Of a DNA stretch of 64,000 nt, positions 46,761 to 58,974 are shown piece by piece; position 1 is the first letter of the stretch, and the number at the start of each line of letters is the position of its first letter. The notes under the pieces are model-generated. The model had not been told where the DNA came from. It saw nothing but the letters and a program-made list of their open reading frames with translations, and ran no database searches. The position numbers and the translations under genes were made by a program. The stretch lies in the NCBI GenBank assembly GCA_037953745.1, contig JBAKBP010010425.1:1-64000 (forward strand). The letters are read 5' to 3'. This DNA is from Lithodes maja. Taxonomy: Eukaryota; Arthropoda; Malacostraca; Decapoda; Lithodidae.

Positions 46761-47079
46761 GAGAGAGAGTACAAGGTTCAAGTATAAGGTTTAAATAATG
46801 GGGTTCAAGTATAAGGTTCGATTATGGGTTTCCAATACAAGGTTCACTTGTGGGGTTCAAGTATAAGGTTCATTTATGGGGTTCAAGTATAAGGTTCGAT
46901 TATAGGTTTCCAATACAAGGTTCAATTGTGGGGTTCAAACAAGGTTCAAGTATGGGGTTCAAGTATAAGGTTCAATTAAAAGACCTAAGGGTAAGGTTCA
47001 AATACGGGGTTCAAGTAGGCCTACAAGGTTCAATTATTATGTTCAAATACAAGGTTCAATTATGGGGTTCAAGTATAAG
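46761..47079. repeat. GGTTCAA-type minisatellite
   Basis: Degenerate tandem repeat of roughly 20-40 bp units with GGTTCAAGTATAAGG, GGTTTCCAATACAAGG and GTGGGGTTCAAG. It ends where the RTE element begins. Confidence 0.82.
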
Positions 47080-50000
47080 GGGGGGTTAGGGAATAGAATA
47101 TGCCCCACGTGCCTTCTGCGTGTCGTAAGAGGCGACTAAAGAGGTTGGGTCGGTGGGCTTGCGACCCCCACCCGGAAAAAAATATCTAAGCAAAAAAAAA
47201 CGAACGAACAGCCTCGGATGCGGACGGAACCAACGTTGACGAACCACGACCGACTAAGGACATGCCTTCGGACATTCTGAGAATGGCGACATGGAATGTT
47301 AGTGGCATGAATGATGGCACAAAAGAGAGAGAGGTTCTGGAAGAGTTAGTGAATGCCAGGCTGGATGTATGTGGAATGACAGAGACCAAATGGAAAGGTT
47401 CAGATGTGAGAGAGTGGGAGTGTGGAATAGGTGTGTGTGCTGGAGTGAGTGAAGGAATAGCGAGAGAAGGTGCATGTTTGTTTGTAAGTAGCAAATGGAA
47501 GGAATGTGTAAGAGAGTATGGGTCTGTGGGTTCAAGGATTGTGTGGGTGAGAATGAAAGTAGGAATACAAACGTGGGTGATTGTATGCGTGTATGCCCCG
47601 ACAGAGGATATACTTGAAAGAAAGAAAGAGGAGTTCTGGATGAATGTGGAGGCGTGCCTGGAGAAGTTTGACAAGAACGAAAGAATATTTCTGATTGGGG
47701 ATATGAATGGTAAGGTGGGTGATAGGAAAGTTGAGGGAGTGGTGGGAGGGTGGGGGGTACCATCAGAGGTGAATGGGAATGGTAGTGCACTTGTGGACGT
47801 ATGTGTGGGGAGGAGGCTGTGGATAGCCAACACCTTCTTCCGGCACAGAATGATCCACAGGTACACGTGGAAACGGATGTTGACAATGAAGGATAAGACA
47901 GTGGTGGAACGAAAGTCATTGATTGATTATGTATGTGTGGATGAACGAATGAAGAAATCTGTGATGGATGCTAGGGTGTATACTGTATAGGGTATTGGAG
48001 GGGGTCTGTCTGATCATTATGTAGTGGTAGCTAAGGTTAGGATACAAAAGAAGTGGGTGAGGAGAGCGGGAGGGAGGCGAGAGGAGGGTGGAATGGTGAG
48101 GAGGGTGGAGAGGTTGCAGGAGGAGGAAGTCAGGGAGGAGTACAGGAGAGCAGTGGAAAGACGACTAGGTGGGTTCGACCTGGAAGTTATGGAGGAAGTG
48201 GAGGAGATGAGCAAGGTTTTTAAGGATGAGATCTGTGCAGCATGTGAGGAGGTGTGTGGAGTGAGGAGAAGAGGGACGGGAGTGAAAGGTACAGCATGGT
48301 GGACAGAAGAGGTAAGAATAGCTGTGGAAGAAAAGAAGAAAGCATATAGAGAGTGGTTGGGTAGTAGAGGGAATGAAGATTCCGAGAGACAGAAACGAGC
48401 GAGGTACGTGGAGAGTAAGAGGGTGGTGAAGAGAGTAGTGAAGGAAAGTAAGAGAAGAGTAGATGAGGAATTTGGAAGGAATCTGAGTGTAAAATGGAGG
48501 GAGAGTAAGAAACTGTTCTGGAAAGAAGTCAAGAAAGTTAGGGAAGGTAGCAAGGGAAACAGTAAGGGTGTGAAAGATAAGAATGGGAGAATGCTAGCCG
48601 AGAAGCAAGAGAGAGTCGAAAGATGGAGGGAGTACTTCAGTGAGTTGCTAAATGAAAGGAATGAAGAGCCAGCAAACATAGCTGGATATTGTATGGGAGG
48701 GAGAAGAAGAGAAGTAGTGGAGGAGGAGGTGGGGATCAGGAGGTCAGAAGTGTGGGAAGCCATGAAAAGAGTGAAGTTGGGGAAAGCACCAGGAACAGAT
48801 GGAGTGTGTGGGGAAATGTTGAGGTATGGTGGTGAGATAGTGATAGAATGGGTATGGAAAATGTGCAAAATAGCATGGGAGAAGGGGAGTGCACCCGATG
48901 ACTGGAAGACTGGAATAATAGTCCCCCTATATAAGGGCAAAGGGGAAAGAGGAGTGTGTGGTAACCACCGAGGAATATGTCTTCTAAGCGTAGTAGGGAA
49001 GGTATACAGTAGGGTAGTGATTGAGAGAGTGAGAGTGAGAACGGAGAAATGGATAGGCGACGAGCAGGGAGGCTTTAGGAAGGGAAGAGGATGTGTAGAT
49101 CAGATTTTTACCCTGAATTGTGTTGTGGAGAAGTATCTGGAGAAGAAACAAAAGGTGTATGTTGCCTTTATGGACTTGGAGAAGGCCTATGACAGAGTGG
49201 ATAGAGAAGGTTTGTGGAAAGTACTTAGAATATATGGAGTAGAGGGCAAGTTGCTGAAAGCAGTGAAGAGCATGTATGAGGGTGCAAAGGCGGCAGTACG
49301 TGTGGAGAGTGAGCAGAGCGAGTTTTTTGACCTGAATGTTGGTTTGAAACAGGGGTGTGTGATGTCCCCGTGGTTGTTTACTGTATATATGGATGGAGTT
49401 ATGAAAGAAATACTATCAAGAGCAGTGGATGTTGGTGTATCGCTGAAAAGGGAGGGAATTGAGTGGAAGCTACCTATACTGCTGTTTGCGGATGATACAG
49501 TTCTGATGAGTGATAATGAATGGGAGTTGCAGGGTCTGGTAAATGAGTTTGGAACAGTGTGCGAAAAACGGAATTTGAAGGTAAATACGGGGAAGAGCAA
49601 GGTTATGGTCTTCGAAAGGGGTGAAGTCACAGAGTGTGAGGTGAAGCTGAACGGTCAGGCTATGGAGATCGTCAACTCTTTTAAGTATCTGGGCAGTGTT
49701 TTGAGTAAAGATGGGACTATGGATGAAGAGGTGCGGGAGAGGGTACAACAGGGGAAGAGGGTTGTAGGAACGCTAAAAGCAGTAACAAGAAATAGGGTGG
49801 TCAGTATGGAAGTGAAGAAGTCCTTGCATGACAGTGTGGTAATCCCGACACTGACTTACGGAAGCGAAGCATGGACGTTGGTTGAGAGACTCAGACCAAG
49901 AGTGAGAGCAGTGGAAATGAATTACTTAAGGAGTGCGTGCGGAATTACATGGAGGGATAGACAGACTAATGAGGAAGTAAGAAGGAGGTGTGGTGTGGAG

Positions 50001-50293
50001 GTAGATGTGCTGGAAAGTGTGAAAAGGAACAACTTGAGATGGTTCGGCCATATGGAACGTATGGAAAGCGAGAGAATGACTAAGAGGGTGTACGAGAGCG
50101 AGGTGGAGGGACAGAGGGGGAGAGGTAGACCGAATATGAGGTGGAAGGATGGAGTGAGGAACTACATGAATGAAGGCGGTGCTGGTTGGGGGGAGGGGCG
50201 TCGACTGACTGGGGACAGAGGTGCATGGGGGCGGTTCGTTCGTGGCCACCCCTTCGGGGATCACGGCGTCAGGCAATAGATAGATAGATAGAT
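47080..50293 (+). mobile_element. RTE-type LINE, copy 3 (near full length)
   Basis: About 3.2 kb with a 5' UTR of about 180 bp (GCGTGTCGTAAGAGGCGACT), one long ORF with a single stop codon, almost no 3' UTR and a short GATA/ATAG tail at 50276-50293. The 3' end coincides with copies 1 and 2, which are 5'-truncated. Confidence 0.93.
47262..50279 (+). pseudogene. RTE endonuclease/reverse transcriptase with one in-frame TAG
   Basis: 1006 codons from ATG 47262 to the stop at 50277-50279, interrupted only by TAG at 47988-47990 (frame unchanged). Endonuclease: MATWNVSGMND, MTETKWKG, LIGDMNGKVG and, just after the stop codon, LSDHYVVV. Linker rich in Arg/Lys/Glu. Reverse transcriptase: GKAPGTDGVCGEML, CGNHRGICLLSVVGK, EQGGFRKGRGCVDQIF, FMDLEKAYDRVD, GLKQGCVMSPWLF and LLFADDTVLMSD (Asp pair near 49491). 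C-terminus: SFKYLGSVLSKDG, TYGSEAWTL and RSACGITWRDR. A single base change would account for the TAG. The protein is otherwise complete for the RTE family and could have been active very recently. Confidence 0.92.
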
Positions 50294-50599
50294 TCATTTA
50301 TTGTAGCCTATAATATAGGCCTAGCCGGGCAGAATGTAGAGTTCGGGCGTACCACCACCAATGTTTACACTATGCAGAGCGGCGACGAAAGCTTGCCATC
50401 ATGTTCCCGTCCATTTTGAATGACGTTGGATAATAATAATAATAATAATAAGCATGTTACTTATTTCTCATAAGCGCCAATTTTTCCGAAGAATTCACTA
50501 GCGCTCGAAAAGAGAAAGAAAAAAGAACAAAAATCAATGCATCAAAAGAAGGCTTATATACAACACACATTTAACAATCACTAGCAGTGGCAAAATAGC
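50294..50599. other. Non-coding DNA between LINEs
   Basis: Includes a short TAA run (50430-50451). It may contain the 3' UTR of the L2-like LINE that ends at 50600. No gene. Confidence 0.5.
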
Positions 50600-52250
50600 C
50601 TAAACTCTATAGCCATCTGTCATGACACCTCTCTCAAGATCATAGCTTCTCTCAAAGAGAAAAGTCTTAAGTTGTCTCTTGAAGCATTCAACAGAACTCA
50701 GTTGTCTCATGGACAGCGGCAACCTGTTATACAACCTCGGAGACATGTAGGAGAATGACCTCTCAAAGAAAGAAGACTGCTGGAAAGCCCTTGGTTCATC
50801 AAGACGAAAAGGGTCATTGTCATGACGCACAACTACACCATGGTGTGCCGGTGGGCGCCTGAGCAGCTCCGCAAGGTACCTAGGCTCACCAAATTTGAGA
50901 ACCTTAAAAGTCACCAAACACAACTTAAATTCTATTCTTGCTCTTACTGGCAGCCAGTGCAGTTCTATGTGAAGAGATGTAGTAGGAGTTCTAGTGGAAC
51001 ACCAAAAATTAGTCTTGCGGCCCTGTTAAGAACAGACTGAACTTTCTTCAAAATATAATTTGGAAGACCCACCAACAGGGCATTGCAATAATCAACACGA
51101 GAGAAGACCAATGAGTGAACCAACGTCAGGAGGCAACGTCTGGTTATAAACGGCTTCACCAAATAGAGATTTCTGATGTGCAAGTAACAACTTTTAACTA
51201 TCTGGTTTACATGCTCTTTGAAATCTAATCGGGAGTTCACATATACACCCAGATTTCGAACAGAGTTGGCCGGTCGCAGCTGAGATCCACCCACATTGAT
51301 GGAGAGGGCACCTACTATATCATCAGCTCTTCTATTTCCTCGGATGATGAGAATATCAGTTTTACCATCATTTAGTTTAAGTTTTCTCGCTCTCATCCAC
51401 TTCTTGATATCAGACATCAACAATTCCATCTTACTCCGTATATCAACTATATTTGTGATTCTCACATAAATCTGGGTGTCATCTGCATAAAAGTGAAAGG
51501 TGACATTATGTGCACGAAGCAGAAGAGACAAACTGCTAATATAAATTATAAATAGGATAGGACCTAAAACTGATCCCTGCGGAACACCATACTGCAGGGG
51601 TGTCGAGTCCGAGACCACTTGATTTACCATCACACTCTGGGATCTACCTGACAAGTACGACCCAAGAAGCAAGAGAGCGGAGTCACGCACACCACAATCA
51701 TAAAGATCACTCAATAACAACTCGTGATCCACTGTGTCAAAAGCCGCAGAGAGATCAAGCAAGACCAATAGTGAGGCCACACCATTGCAAATGTTCTCAA
51801 CTAGATCATTATGTACTCTAATCAATGCTGTTTCAGTTGAATGATGCTGTCGGTAAGCAGACTGAAAAATTGGGATAGTTTCATTCTGCTGAAGTAGTGG
51901 TTGTAATTGGTCAAGTATTGCACGCTCTAATATCTTTGATATGAAGGACAGGTTGGAGACAGGACGATAGTTCAACATGTTCTCAACATCAAGTCCAGGC
52001 TTCTTTAGAGTAGGTCGGAGTAGTGCATGCTTTTCAGAATGTGGGAAGCTACCTTCAGAGAAGCACTTATTAATTATTTTGGAAATAAACTCAACTGTGT
52101 GATCATAGACTCTTGGTAGCTTGGAAACATTTATGGGATCCAACGGGCAAAATGTTTTATTGAGGTTTCTTATGTAGGACGAGATCATGACCACCTCTAC
52201 TGAGTGAAAGGATGAGAGGACATTATTAGGAATGTGTCGGGGTTGGAGTA
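50600..52250 (-). pseudogene. L2-like reverse transcriptase, one frameshift
   Basis: Frame 52431-50965 holds RPVSNLSFISKILERAIL, AYRQHHSTETAL, LLVLLDLSAAFDTVDH, YGVPQGSVLGPILFIIYI, HFYADDTQIYV (catalytic Asp pair), NLGVYVNSRLDFKEHV and LNRAARLIFGVP. A one-base shift near 50995 then moves to the frame ending at 50600, with IELHWLPVRARIEFKLC and the C-terminal FFERSFSYMSPRLYNRLP. The first ~60 residues of the open frame are probably not LINE protein. One lesion plus truncation. Confidence 0.9.
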
Positions 52251-52300
52251 CAACTGGATACAATAATATGTTGAGGGGGCAAACACCCCCATGACATATT
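50600..52300 (-). mobile_element. L2-like LINE (5'-truncated)
   Basis: Minus-strand LINE with a reverse transcriptase and C-terminal region and no endonuclease. Its left part (VRARIEFKLC-type C-terminus followed by TFKVLKFGEPRYLAEL) is typical of the L2 branch of the CR1 group. The 5' edge is at about 52250-52300, inside the open frame that continues into unrelated DNA to 52431. Confidence 0.88.
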
Positions 52301-52509
52301 GTCATTGTTATGCCCTGTTTTTCTACAGGTTTAACTTGGGTAATGTGAGTTCTAATTGACTGGGTATAGAAGGCTGCATGCACAATACAAGATATGAGGA
52401 ATAGAGAACACAAAGAAACACATGGTAGCAAGTTACACGATCACGTTTATTAATATACCACTACAGAATACTTGTGTAAGACAATATAATAGAATCGAAC
52501 AACACTAGC
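52301..52509. other. Non-coding spacer
   Basis: No feature recognised between the two LINEs. Confidence 0.5.
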
Positions 52510-53093
52510 ATAAGTGTTGATCCATAATATTAGAAATCTTTCGTATGAAGAAAGGTTGAAGAAATTAGGTTTACATTCGTTAGAGAGACGCAGAGTTAGA
52601 GGAGATATGATAGAGGTGTTCAAGTGGGTTAGTGGGATTAACAAAGGGGACATGACAAATGTACTAAAGCTCAGTGATAGCGAAAGAACTCGTACCAATG
52701 GTTTCAAATTAGATAAATTTCGTTTCAGAAAAGATATAGGCAAGTATTGGTTTGGTAACAGAGTTGTAGATGGGTGGAATGGACTACCAAGTGCTATAGT
52801 GGGATCTAAAACTGTAGGGAGCTTTAAGATAAAATTGGATAAGCATATGGACGAGAAGGGTTGGGTGTGAAGGGGGATCAGCCGGGTTGGGCCAATCAGC
52901 GCTCTGCAGACCCCCATAATCCTGCGTTAATCTCTAACCGTTTTGGTAAGATGATCCTCAGGGTATTAGAGTGTGAAGCCTATAATTGGGCTTTGTAATT
53001 GAATTGGGGTTGTGTGGGACAGGGATCTGCCTTGCTTAGGCCAATCGGCTTTCTGCAGACTCCCATTTTCTTATGTTCTTATGTTCTTAAGTG
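52510..53093 (+). mobile_element. CR1-type LINE, family C, 3' end only
   Basis: Frame 52514-52870 encodes only the C-terminal segment of a CR1 reverse transcriptase (LSYEERLKKLGLHSLERRR, RGDMIEVFKWV, FGNRVVDGWNGLP). A 3' UTR follows in which a segment with GGGATC(A/T)G, GGCCAATC and CTGCAGAC(C/T)CCCAT occurs twice (about 52873-52917 and 53021-53068). It ends in TTCTTATG repeats (about 53068-53093), a tail typical of CR1 elements in this kind of genome. Confidence 0.88.
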
Positions 53094-55433
53094 GATCTGG
53101 ATGGAGCCTAGTCTCCCACTTCCAACGTTCAGGTATTAATCTTCTGATCACTGGCTTTGATTTAACAGGTTTATATACCGAAGACCATCAATGTTACTTA
53201 TAGATTCCTATTCACTGTTATATTTATTACTGGTAGCTCTGGTGCATAAGTAGTAGTTCACAGACTAGATTAGACACGCGTATTTTAGAGCACGGGAATT
53301 CTAGTAACCTCAGGGGGTACTGATCTAAGTTTTATATCCTTGTTTCAGAAATACATAGAACGCAAATCAGTGGGCGAACGTTAGATATCACTAGAGTTTT
53401 AATATCTGAATAAGGTAATTACGAGAGTCAAGGTCGCCTGTTAATTAATGAGCACTGATCGCTTAGTACGTCCCAAATGGAATGGTTAAGTCTGTATTAC
53501 ACTGGGCAAGGTCTTAGCCACTTCGTAGAAATATTTAATTAGTGAAATCTCTAAACAGCACAGTAAGATGTAGTACTGCTAAAGAGAATCTTGGGTAGTA
53601 TCTGATGGGTCTGGTCCTGGTTATCTTGCGTCCATGATGTTGGGGGCTAACGACTGGTTCCGCGGCCGTCCAGGGTGTCCATATGTGTGAAGTTCTTAAA
53701 TACGTGGGCAGGTCCTTCTATCCAAATCTGCCACGGAGTCTGCCGGCTCTGGGATCTCACTCCGGAACAACACAAGGGCAGAGCTAGAGGTTAACTGCAG
53801 GGTAGTGACCCCTGGTTGGTGTCTAGCTTTCAACTGATTTGACTGGGGGCGGGAGTTAGATTTATAGGCTCGGTTCTGGACCCTGTAGACAGTAGGGATC
53901 TCGAGTCTTATGAACTTAATTGAGCTCTCAATAGAAATGGAGACTAGGTAAGATGGTATTTACTGTTGTGGCACAGGGCTATAGGAAAACCTTTATATTT
54001 CATATAACTGAGCCTTAGTAAGAGGTACTATTTTGGCTATACTGGACGTATTTAGGGGAGAGAGACTGGATCTACTTTGCGAGGAGGATGGGGACAGCTG
54101 TGATAGGAACGTCTCTCTAGATTGTTCAATCTTCATTCTATGGTATAGCTGAGGTGCTAATTTAGTGATCAGAGTATGCAAGAAAGGTAAATGGTTTATT
54201 GTGAGTTAATAGAGGTTAGTAAAGGTGTTAGTCATTCATGGTTAGTTCATTGATAGGAAGAATTCCTGTGCTACCTGGCAATGACTCGAAAGTCAAAACA
54301 GGGGCCAGGTATACCTCCGCGGGGGTGGGGGTCTCCCTCCTCGGGTGGGCAAAAAAGGGGGAGCTGGGCGCCCTCTCTCTGTGAACGTCGTCCGGCGGCT
54401 GTGGCTAGGGGCTTGCCATATCACCAGTGTTTATAATAACCCTCTGTGTATGAGACAGATGTGGGTGTCTTTAATACCAAAACCGAAGGTGCCTTAGCTA
54501 GCTGGTTTTACTCGGTTGGTTGTTAATTGTAGAGTTTGCTGGATGTGGTGGAGACTGGGTTGCTAACTCTGCCACATTTATCTGGAAGTATGGCAATATA
54601 AATTAGTAACTGGCGGGGCGGCTAGCCTCGCACCGACGACCATTGGGTGCAGGGTTGTGAATGTGTTGTAAGAGAATAGATGGCATGCAAGGGGCTAGTA
54701 AAGTTCTAATGTTGTTCTGGCCTACTAAGTGAAGGTAGGCTGCATAGGAGTATATATATAAAAGGTTGGAGAGCGTTAGCAACGGACAATTCAAGGATCT
54801 TCAAGAGGTATGAGAGAGAGGCTAGGTCGGACAAGAGTCGAGAAGCGCGGGAATTCTTACTGAGAGGGGGGGAGAGTTCAAGGGCTACAGGGAAATTTTG
54901 CCCCTAAGGTCCCTGGGCGTGGGGGTGGCATTAGGCTACACTTGATATGGAAAGTTTGAAAAGGCAGTAGAATACGTTGGCCAAAATATGCTACCGGGGA
55001 ATGCAACTATGGGGTGGTATATGAGTCTGGAAAAGATAGAGTTATGTGATCAGTCCGAGGGTTATGGATACTATTAGTTGGTCCTGGGAACTACGTTTTC
55101 TATTAAATATAAATATAAATACCAACAAAAGCGGCAGTTCGTAGGGGTACTTAGTTATTGTTTCGGGGTACTTATGACAGATACTGGTAACCAGGTTATC
55201 TTATACAATCTCTGGTTGGGGTAAGAGGTGTAAGACACGAAGTAAATTGGCGTAGTGTGGGCTGTGGATACGAAGGAGGCAAGGGGAAGACGTATGACAA
55301 TTGTGGAAAGTAAATGGAAAAAGGTGAACACAATGGCGGATAAAAATACTTAACCTAAGGATTGCATACATAGATTTATGGGGCGATGGGTCTTCATAAA
55401 GCTTAGTCTGGCAAGACAAGATGTTAGGGAATG
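53094..55433. other. Anonymous non-coding DNA, about 2.3 kb
   Basis: No coding frame with a recognisable motif, no known repeat, no RNA gene. The longest frames are under 75 codons. It could be an old non-autonomous element or unique intergenic DNA. Confidence 0.5.
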
Positions 55434-56026
55434 TTAATATTAATACTTAGTTACTAGAGGAACAATGCAAGGGGCGACTGAGCACGGGTTACATATATCT
55501 ATACTCGTCATGGAAAATGATATAAGAGGTCTAGGGACAATCGTGGGTGTTTTAACTTCTAAAATATATAACATCTACTTCTCGGATGCAAGAACATACA
55601 TAGATATAATTATGGCTGTCTGATGTGTTGGCATTGGCTCAACGTCGGGACAGGGCATGGTTGTTTTTAATATGAATGTATATTCCTGTTCATCATCTTT
55701 GTAGCAAGGACAGTGCCGCTATGTCGTATCAATGCTGGTGGCAGTTAATATTATAGACTTAGTTACTAGAGGAACAAATGCAAGGGGCGACTGGGCAGTG
55801 GGCACGGGTTACATATATCTATACTAGTCATGGAAAATGATATAAGAGGTCTAGGAACAAACGTGGGTGTTTTAACTTCTAAGATATATATAAAATCTAC
55901 TTCTCGGATGTAAGAACATACATAGATATAATTATGGCTGTCTGATGTGTTGGCATTGGCTCAACATCGGGACAGGGCATGGGTGTTTTTAATATGAATG
56001 TATATTCCTGTTCATCATCTTTGTAG
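55434..56026. repeat. Tandem duplication of about 275 bp
   Basis: 55434-55704 and 55744-56026 are near-identical, from TTAATATTA through CTTAGTTACTAGAGGAAC to CATCATCTTTGTAG, separated by about 40 bp. I see roughly a dozen substitutions and small indels. No coding potential. Confidence 0.9.
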
Positions 56027-56331
56027 TTAGGAGTGTAGGACACGAGGGGGTTAGTGTACGTGAGGTGTGGAAAAATGGTCAGTTTAGAAAAGATAAAAAG
56101 GTGCGGTCATGAGCTGCTTAGCCCTGCGGGCTTGGGCCTGTCTGAAATGGCTGGCTCGGTCAGCTGGTCCTTTCGTTCTGTGGACCTTTCTTCCGGGTGT
56201 TTCTGTGTGGTGTTCGCTCGTGGCTTCTGTGGTGGGCTTTTTGTTCCGGGGCATTTTACTTCCCTCTCCTTCATTATAGGCTCGTCCTCGAGCCTCAAGG
56301 GTGAAGTAAAAAGAAGCATAGTCAGAAAAAT
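56027..56331. other. Non-coding DNA
   Basis: Includes a 91-codon frame (56054-56335) with no recognisable motif; I do not support it as a gene. Confidence 0.5.
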
Positions 56332-56580
56332 GTAGGTTAACAAGAAAAGTAGTATGACTAAGGGAAAAAAAATTAATATATACAGTATATGGAAAACATG
56401 TAAATTTAAGAAAGGGCAGATAATTAAGAACAGGAAATTAAGAAGAGGTAAAGTGTTTAACAATGTATAAAGCAAATTTAAAAGATAGTCAGACAAGTGT
56501 AGGTAACAAGAAAAGTAGTATGACTAAGGGAAAAAAAATAATATATACAGTATATGGAAAACATGTAAATTTATAGAATC
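56332..56580. repeat. Duplicated 78-bp segment
   Basis: AACAAGAAAAGTAGTATGAC with ATATATACAGTATATGGAAA occurs at 56338 and again at 56506, about 168 bp apart. Confidence 0.85.
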
Positions 56581-57009
56581 ATGCCCAATCGCTTAGGAAT
56601 TGAAAACATTCAACACAATTTAGTACAATAATATCCTCATCATCATCAGGGGGGGGGGGGGGGGGGGTATTTAGAGTCGCCGTTAGTCTGGGTGACGGTC
56701 TGGTAATAGGGGGTGGTGGTTCACTTTCACTTTGGAAGGGCGGGGTGGATATACCGTTAGTTCTTGTCGTTAGGAATGTGGGTCTGGGGGCGAGCTGGCC
56801 CGGGGCCAGTTTTGGAGGGGGGGTCTAAGCGGTTTCGGTCGGGGGTAGTGATAGGGGGGTTTTAAAGATGAAACGGGCAGGTCGAGTCGGGGTTGTGTGA
56901 CGCATGTCGAGTATGAGCATGCTGTACAGAACGCCCAGTCAGGCCCCACCCTCGCTAGGATCGTCAGGGCAGGAACTTTGGCTGTAGTCTGTGTAGAGTT
57001 TCCTAACTC
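56581..57009. other. G-rich non-coding DNA
   Basis: Contains a poly-G run (about 56649-56667) and several GGGG clusters. No gene. Confidence 0.55.
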
Positions 57010-58759
57010 AGTTTATGTGAACCGTTGTACTATAAGTATTATCATTATGTATTTTGTTTTCTTCTAAGTCAACGAGTTCTATTTTATATCATTAGATATA
57101 AGTATTGTGTGTGGGACTTATATGTAATGATGAGAGGAGAGAGAGAGAGATATTACGTAACGGGGACCAGTGAGTGCGCCACGCGGGCAGATAGGCCTAA
57201 TTCCCTCCTCCCTCCTCCCTTCCTCCCTTCCTCCCTCTCAGCGCGTGGCAAGTTCTTTGTCGATCCCAGATTGAGAGAGAATATGACGTCATGATTGCCA
57301 GTGGGCGGTCCTTAAGTAGTTTGAGATATGCCGCTAGAGGGCCGAGTATAAAAAGAGAGGTTCTTGCCACCATTCTTCAGAACTCATCAGGCAAAGCGAC
57401 TTCTCATATCCCTTGCAACTATCCATATTCTTCCGACTGATGTGAACTTTCTCTACTCTCTGAACAGCCTATCTTCTTCTCTTCTCGTCCCTGTTTAACC
57501 TCCATGACCCCTTTGGTGCAGATTTAGTCAGCCAAAGTATTATCGCTTGAGTTCTCACGAGATAAGTGCCTGTTAGATAGCCTATTTTTGGAAGGGTTAA
57601 CTAGAATAGGATTGATTGATGTTTGTTGCACTCGTATATGCATTTCCCTGTGTGCGATTATTCATGTTCCTGTTTTCTGCTGGTTTAGGCAATGCTAGAC
57701 TGGGATAGGGTTTCTGAGTTGTGATTTCCTATGAGTACTAGGTTGCGGTTGAACCAGTACAATTGCAACGGAGACGTGGAACGCCTAGGTGGTCTTTCTG
57801 ACTGTGTACCGTGGGAGTTTAGCACTGTGTTGCGAGTGAGGGCTTTTGCCTGTGCCACCCAACACTGTGCTATCTCATTTGCTTGACTTTGAGAGGATCG
57901 CCAGGAGAGAACCAGATACTAGTGATCTGGATCTCTCAAGAGAGCATCCCGTCAATTACCGTAATTTGGCCGCACAGTCTTAAGGACCTCGCTAGGCTAC
58001 GAGCCGCTTGCTCAGCCATTGTCTCTTAACCTTAGATATCCCAGCTAGACTTTGCTCGACCAGCAGATACAGCATAGTATTGAAGCTTCTCCTTATGTAT
58101 ATTATTGTTTAAGCATTATTGATTTCATGTGTGGCACGCTTAGCTACTTCAGAGATTAGTGGCCCACGAGCACAATCTTAGTAGGCTATTGCCAGTGCAT
58201 TGTCGGAGTACTTCTTCTTAATGTTTGCCATATCCTATTGCTTATTCTTATAATTCTTCTTATGTCAATTTAAAGCCTTTAATTACCAGTGAGTTATTCA
58301 TTAAATTGCTGTTCAAAATCCGATACTTACTTCTTATGAGTATTCGAGAAGCATCTAACTTATCAGAAGATTCCTTGCTTGATGCTCGAGGACTATTGTT
58401 TAACGTAACGTAATAGTGCCGATCCGAAGTAGAGGGTGGAGGACTTCTTAAGTTCTTAGTTCAAGGGTGGATTACTTCGGCTTCGGCCAACACTATTCTT
58501 TAGTGTTGTAGTACTTTCTTCTTTGTTTGATTGTTGACCAGACTAGATAACTCCTGTCTTGCTATTAGTCTGTTGTGTGAAACGCTAGTACCGAGTTCTT
58601 GTATACCCCGTTATAGCAGATAGAACTCTGGAGGGTAGTGGCGTTTTTTGTTCGGCTGGCAGTACTCTGGGGTTGGGATCGTGTGTTTCCGTTGTGGCAG
58701 CGAGCCATACTCGAGTCCTGTGTAAGAGCCCTAGTGTACCCGAGTGCCCGGTCGTAACA
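57010..58759 (+). repeat. Putative 5' LTR of the Gmr1-like element
   Basis: The right edge is inferred at TAACA 58755-58759, one to two bases before a primer-binding-site-like TGG. It contains a TATA box at 57347, so the transcribed R-U5 part would be about 1.4 kb, long for an LTR. The left edge is not determined and could be anywhere between about 57000 and 57130. Confidence 0.45.
57347..57355 (+). promoter_or_regulatory. TATA box of the LTR promoter
   Basis: TATAAAAAG, followed 29-37 bp later by initiator-like TTCAGAAC and CTCATC (57376-57389). The spacing fits an RNA polymerase II core promoter. Confidence 0.55.
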
Positions 58760-58761
58760 AA

Positions 58762-58779
58762 TGGCGACCTTGCTTAGGA
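58762..58779 (+). other. Primer-binding-site candidate
   Basis: Begins TGGCGACC directly after the inferred LTR end TAACA. TGG pairs with the CCA end of a tRNA. The tRNA is not identified. Confidence 0.55.
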
Positions 58780-58974
58780 TTTTGTGAACAGTATAATTTT
58801 TTGCAGAGTTGTACAACATTTGTTTGTTCGTACTTTAGCGTACATATTGAAGAATATTTTTTTTTTGTAAGGCAATTAGGAGAGCATTTAAGAGACTCCA
58901 GTTAATTTAGTAATTAGTGCTTGCATAAGGGAGTTTAACACTTTTGTCTCGAGAATTTTTTGGTGAACTTCAGT
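58780..58974 (+). other. Leader before gag
   Basis: About 195 bp, AT-rich, with no frame. A T9 run lies at 58859-58867. Confidence 0.5.

Noticed and set aside
48017..48940. Minus-strand 307-codon frame, and similar frames opposite the RTE, CR1 and BEL genes
   Set aside because: Mirror frames of real coding sequence on the other strand, with no family motifs.
56054..56335. A 93-codon frame
   Set aside because: No recognisable motif and no conservation evidence; atypical even for a small secreted protein.
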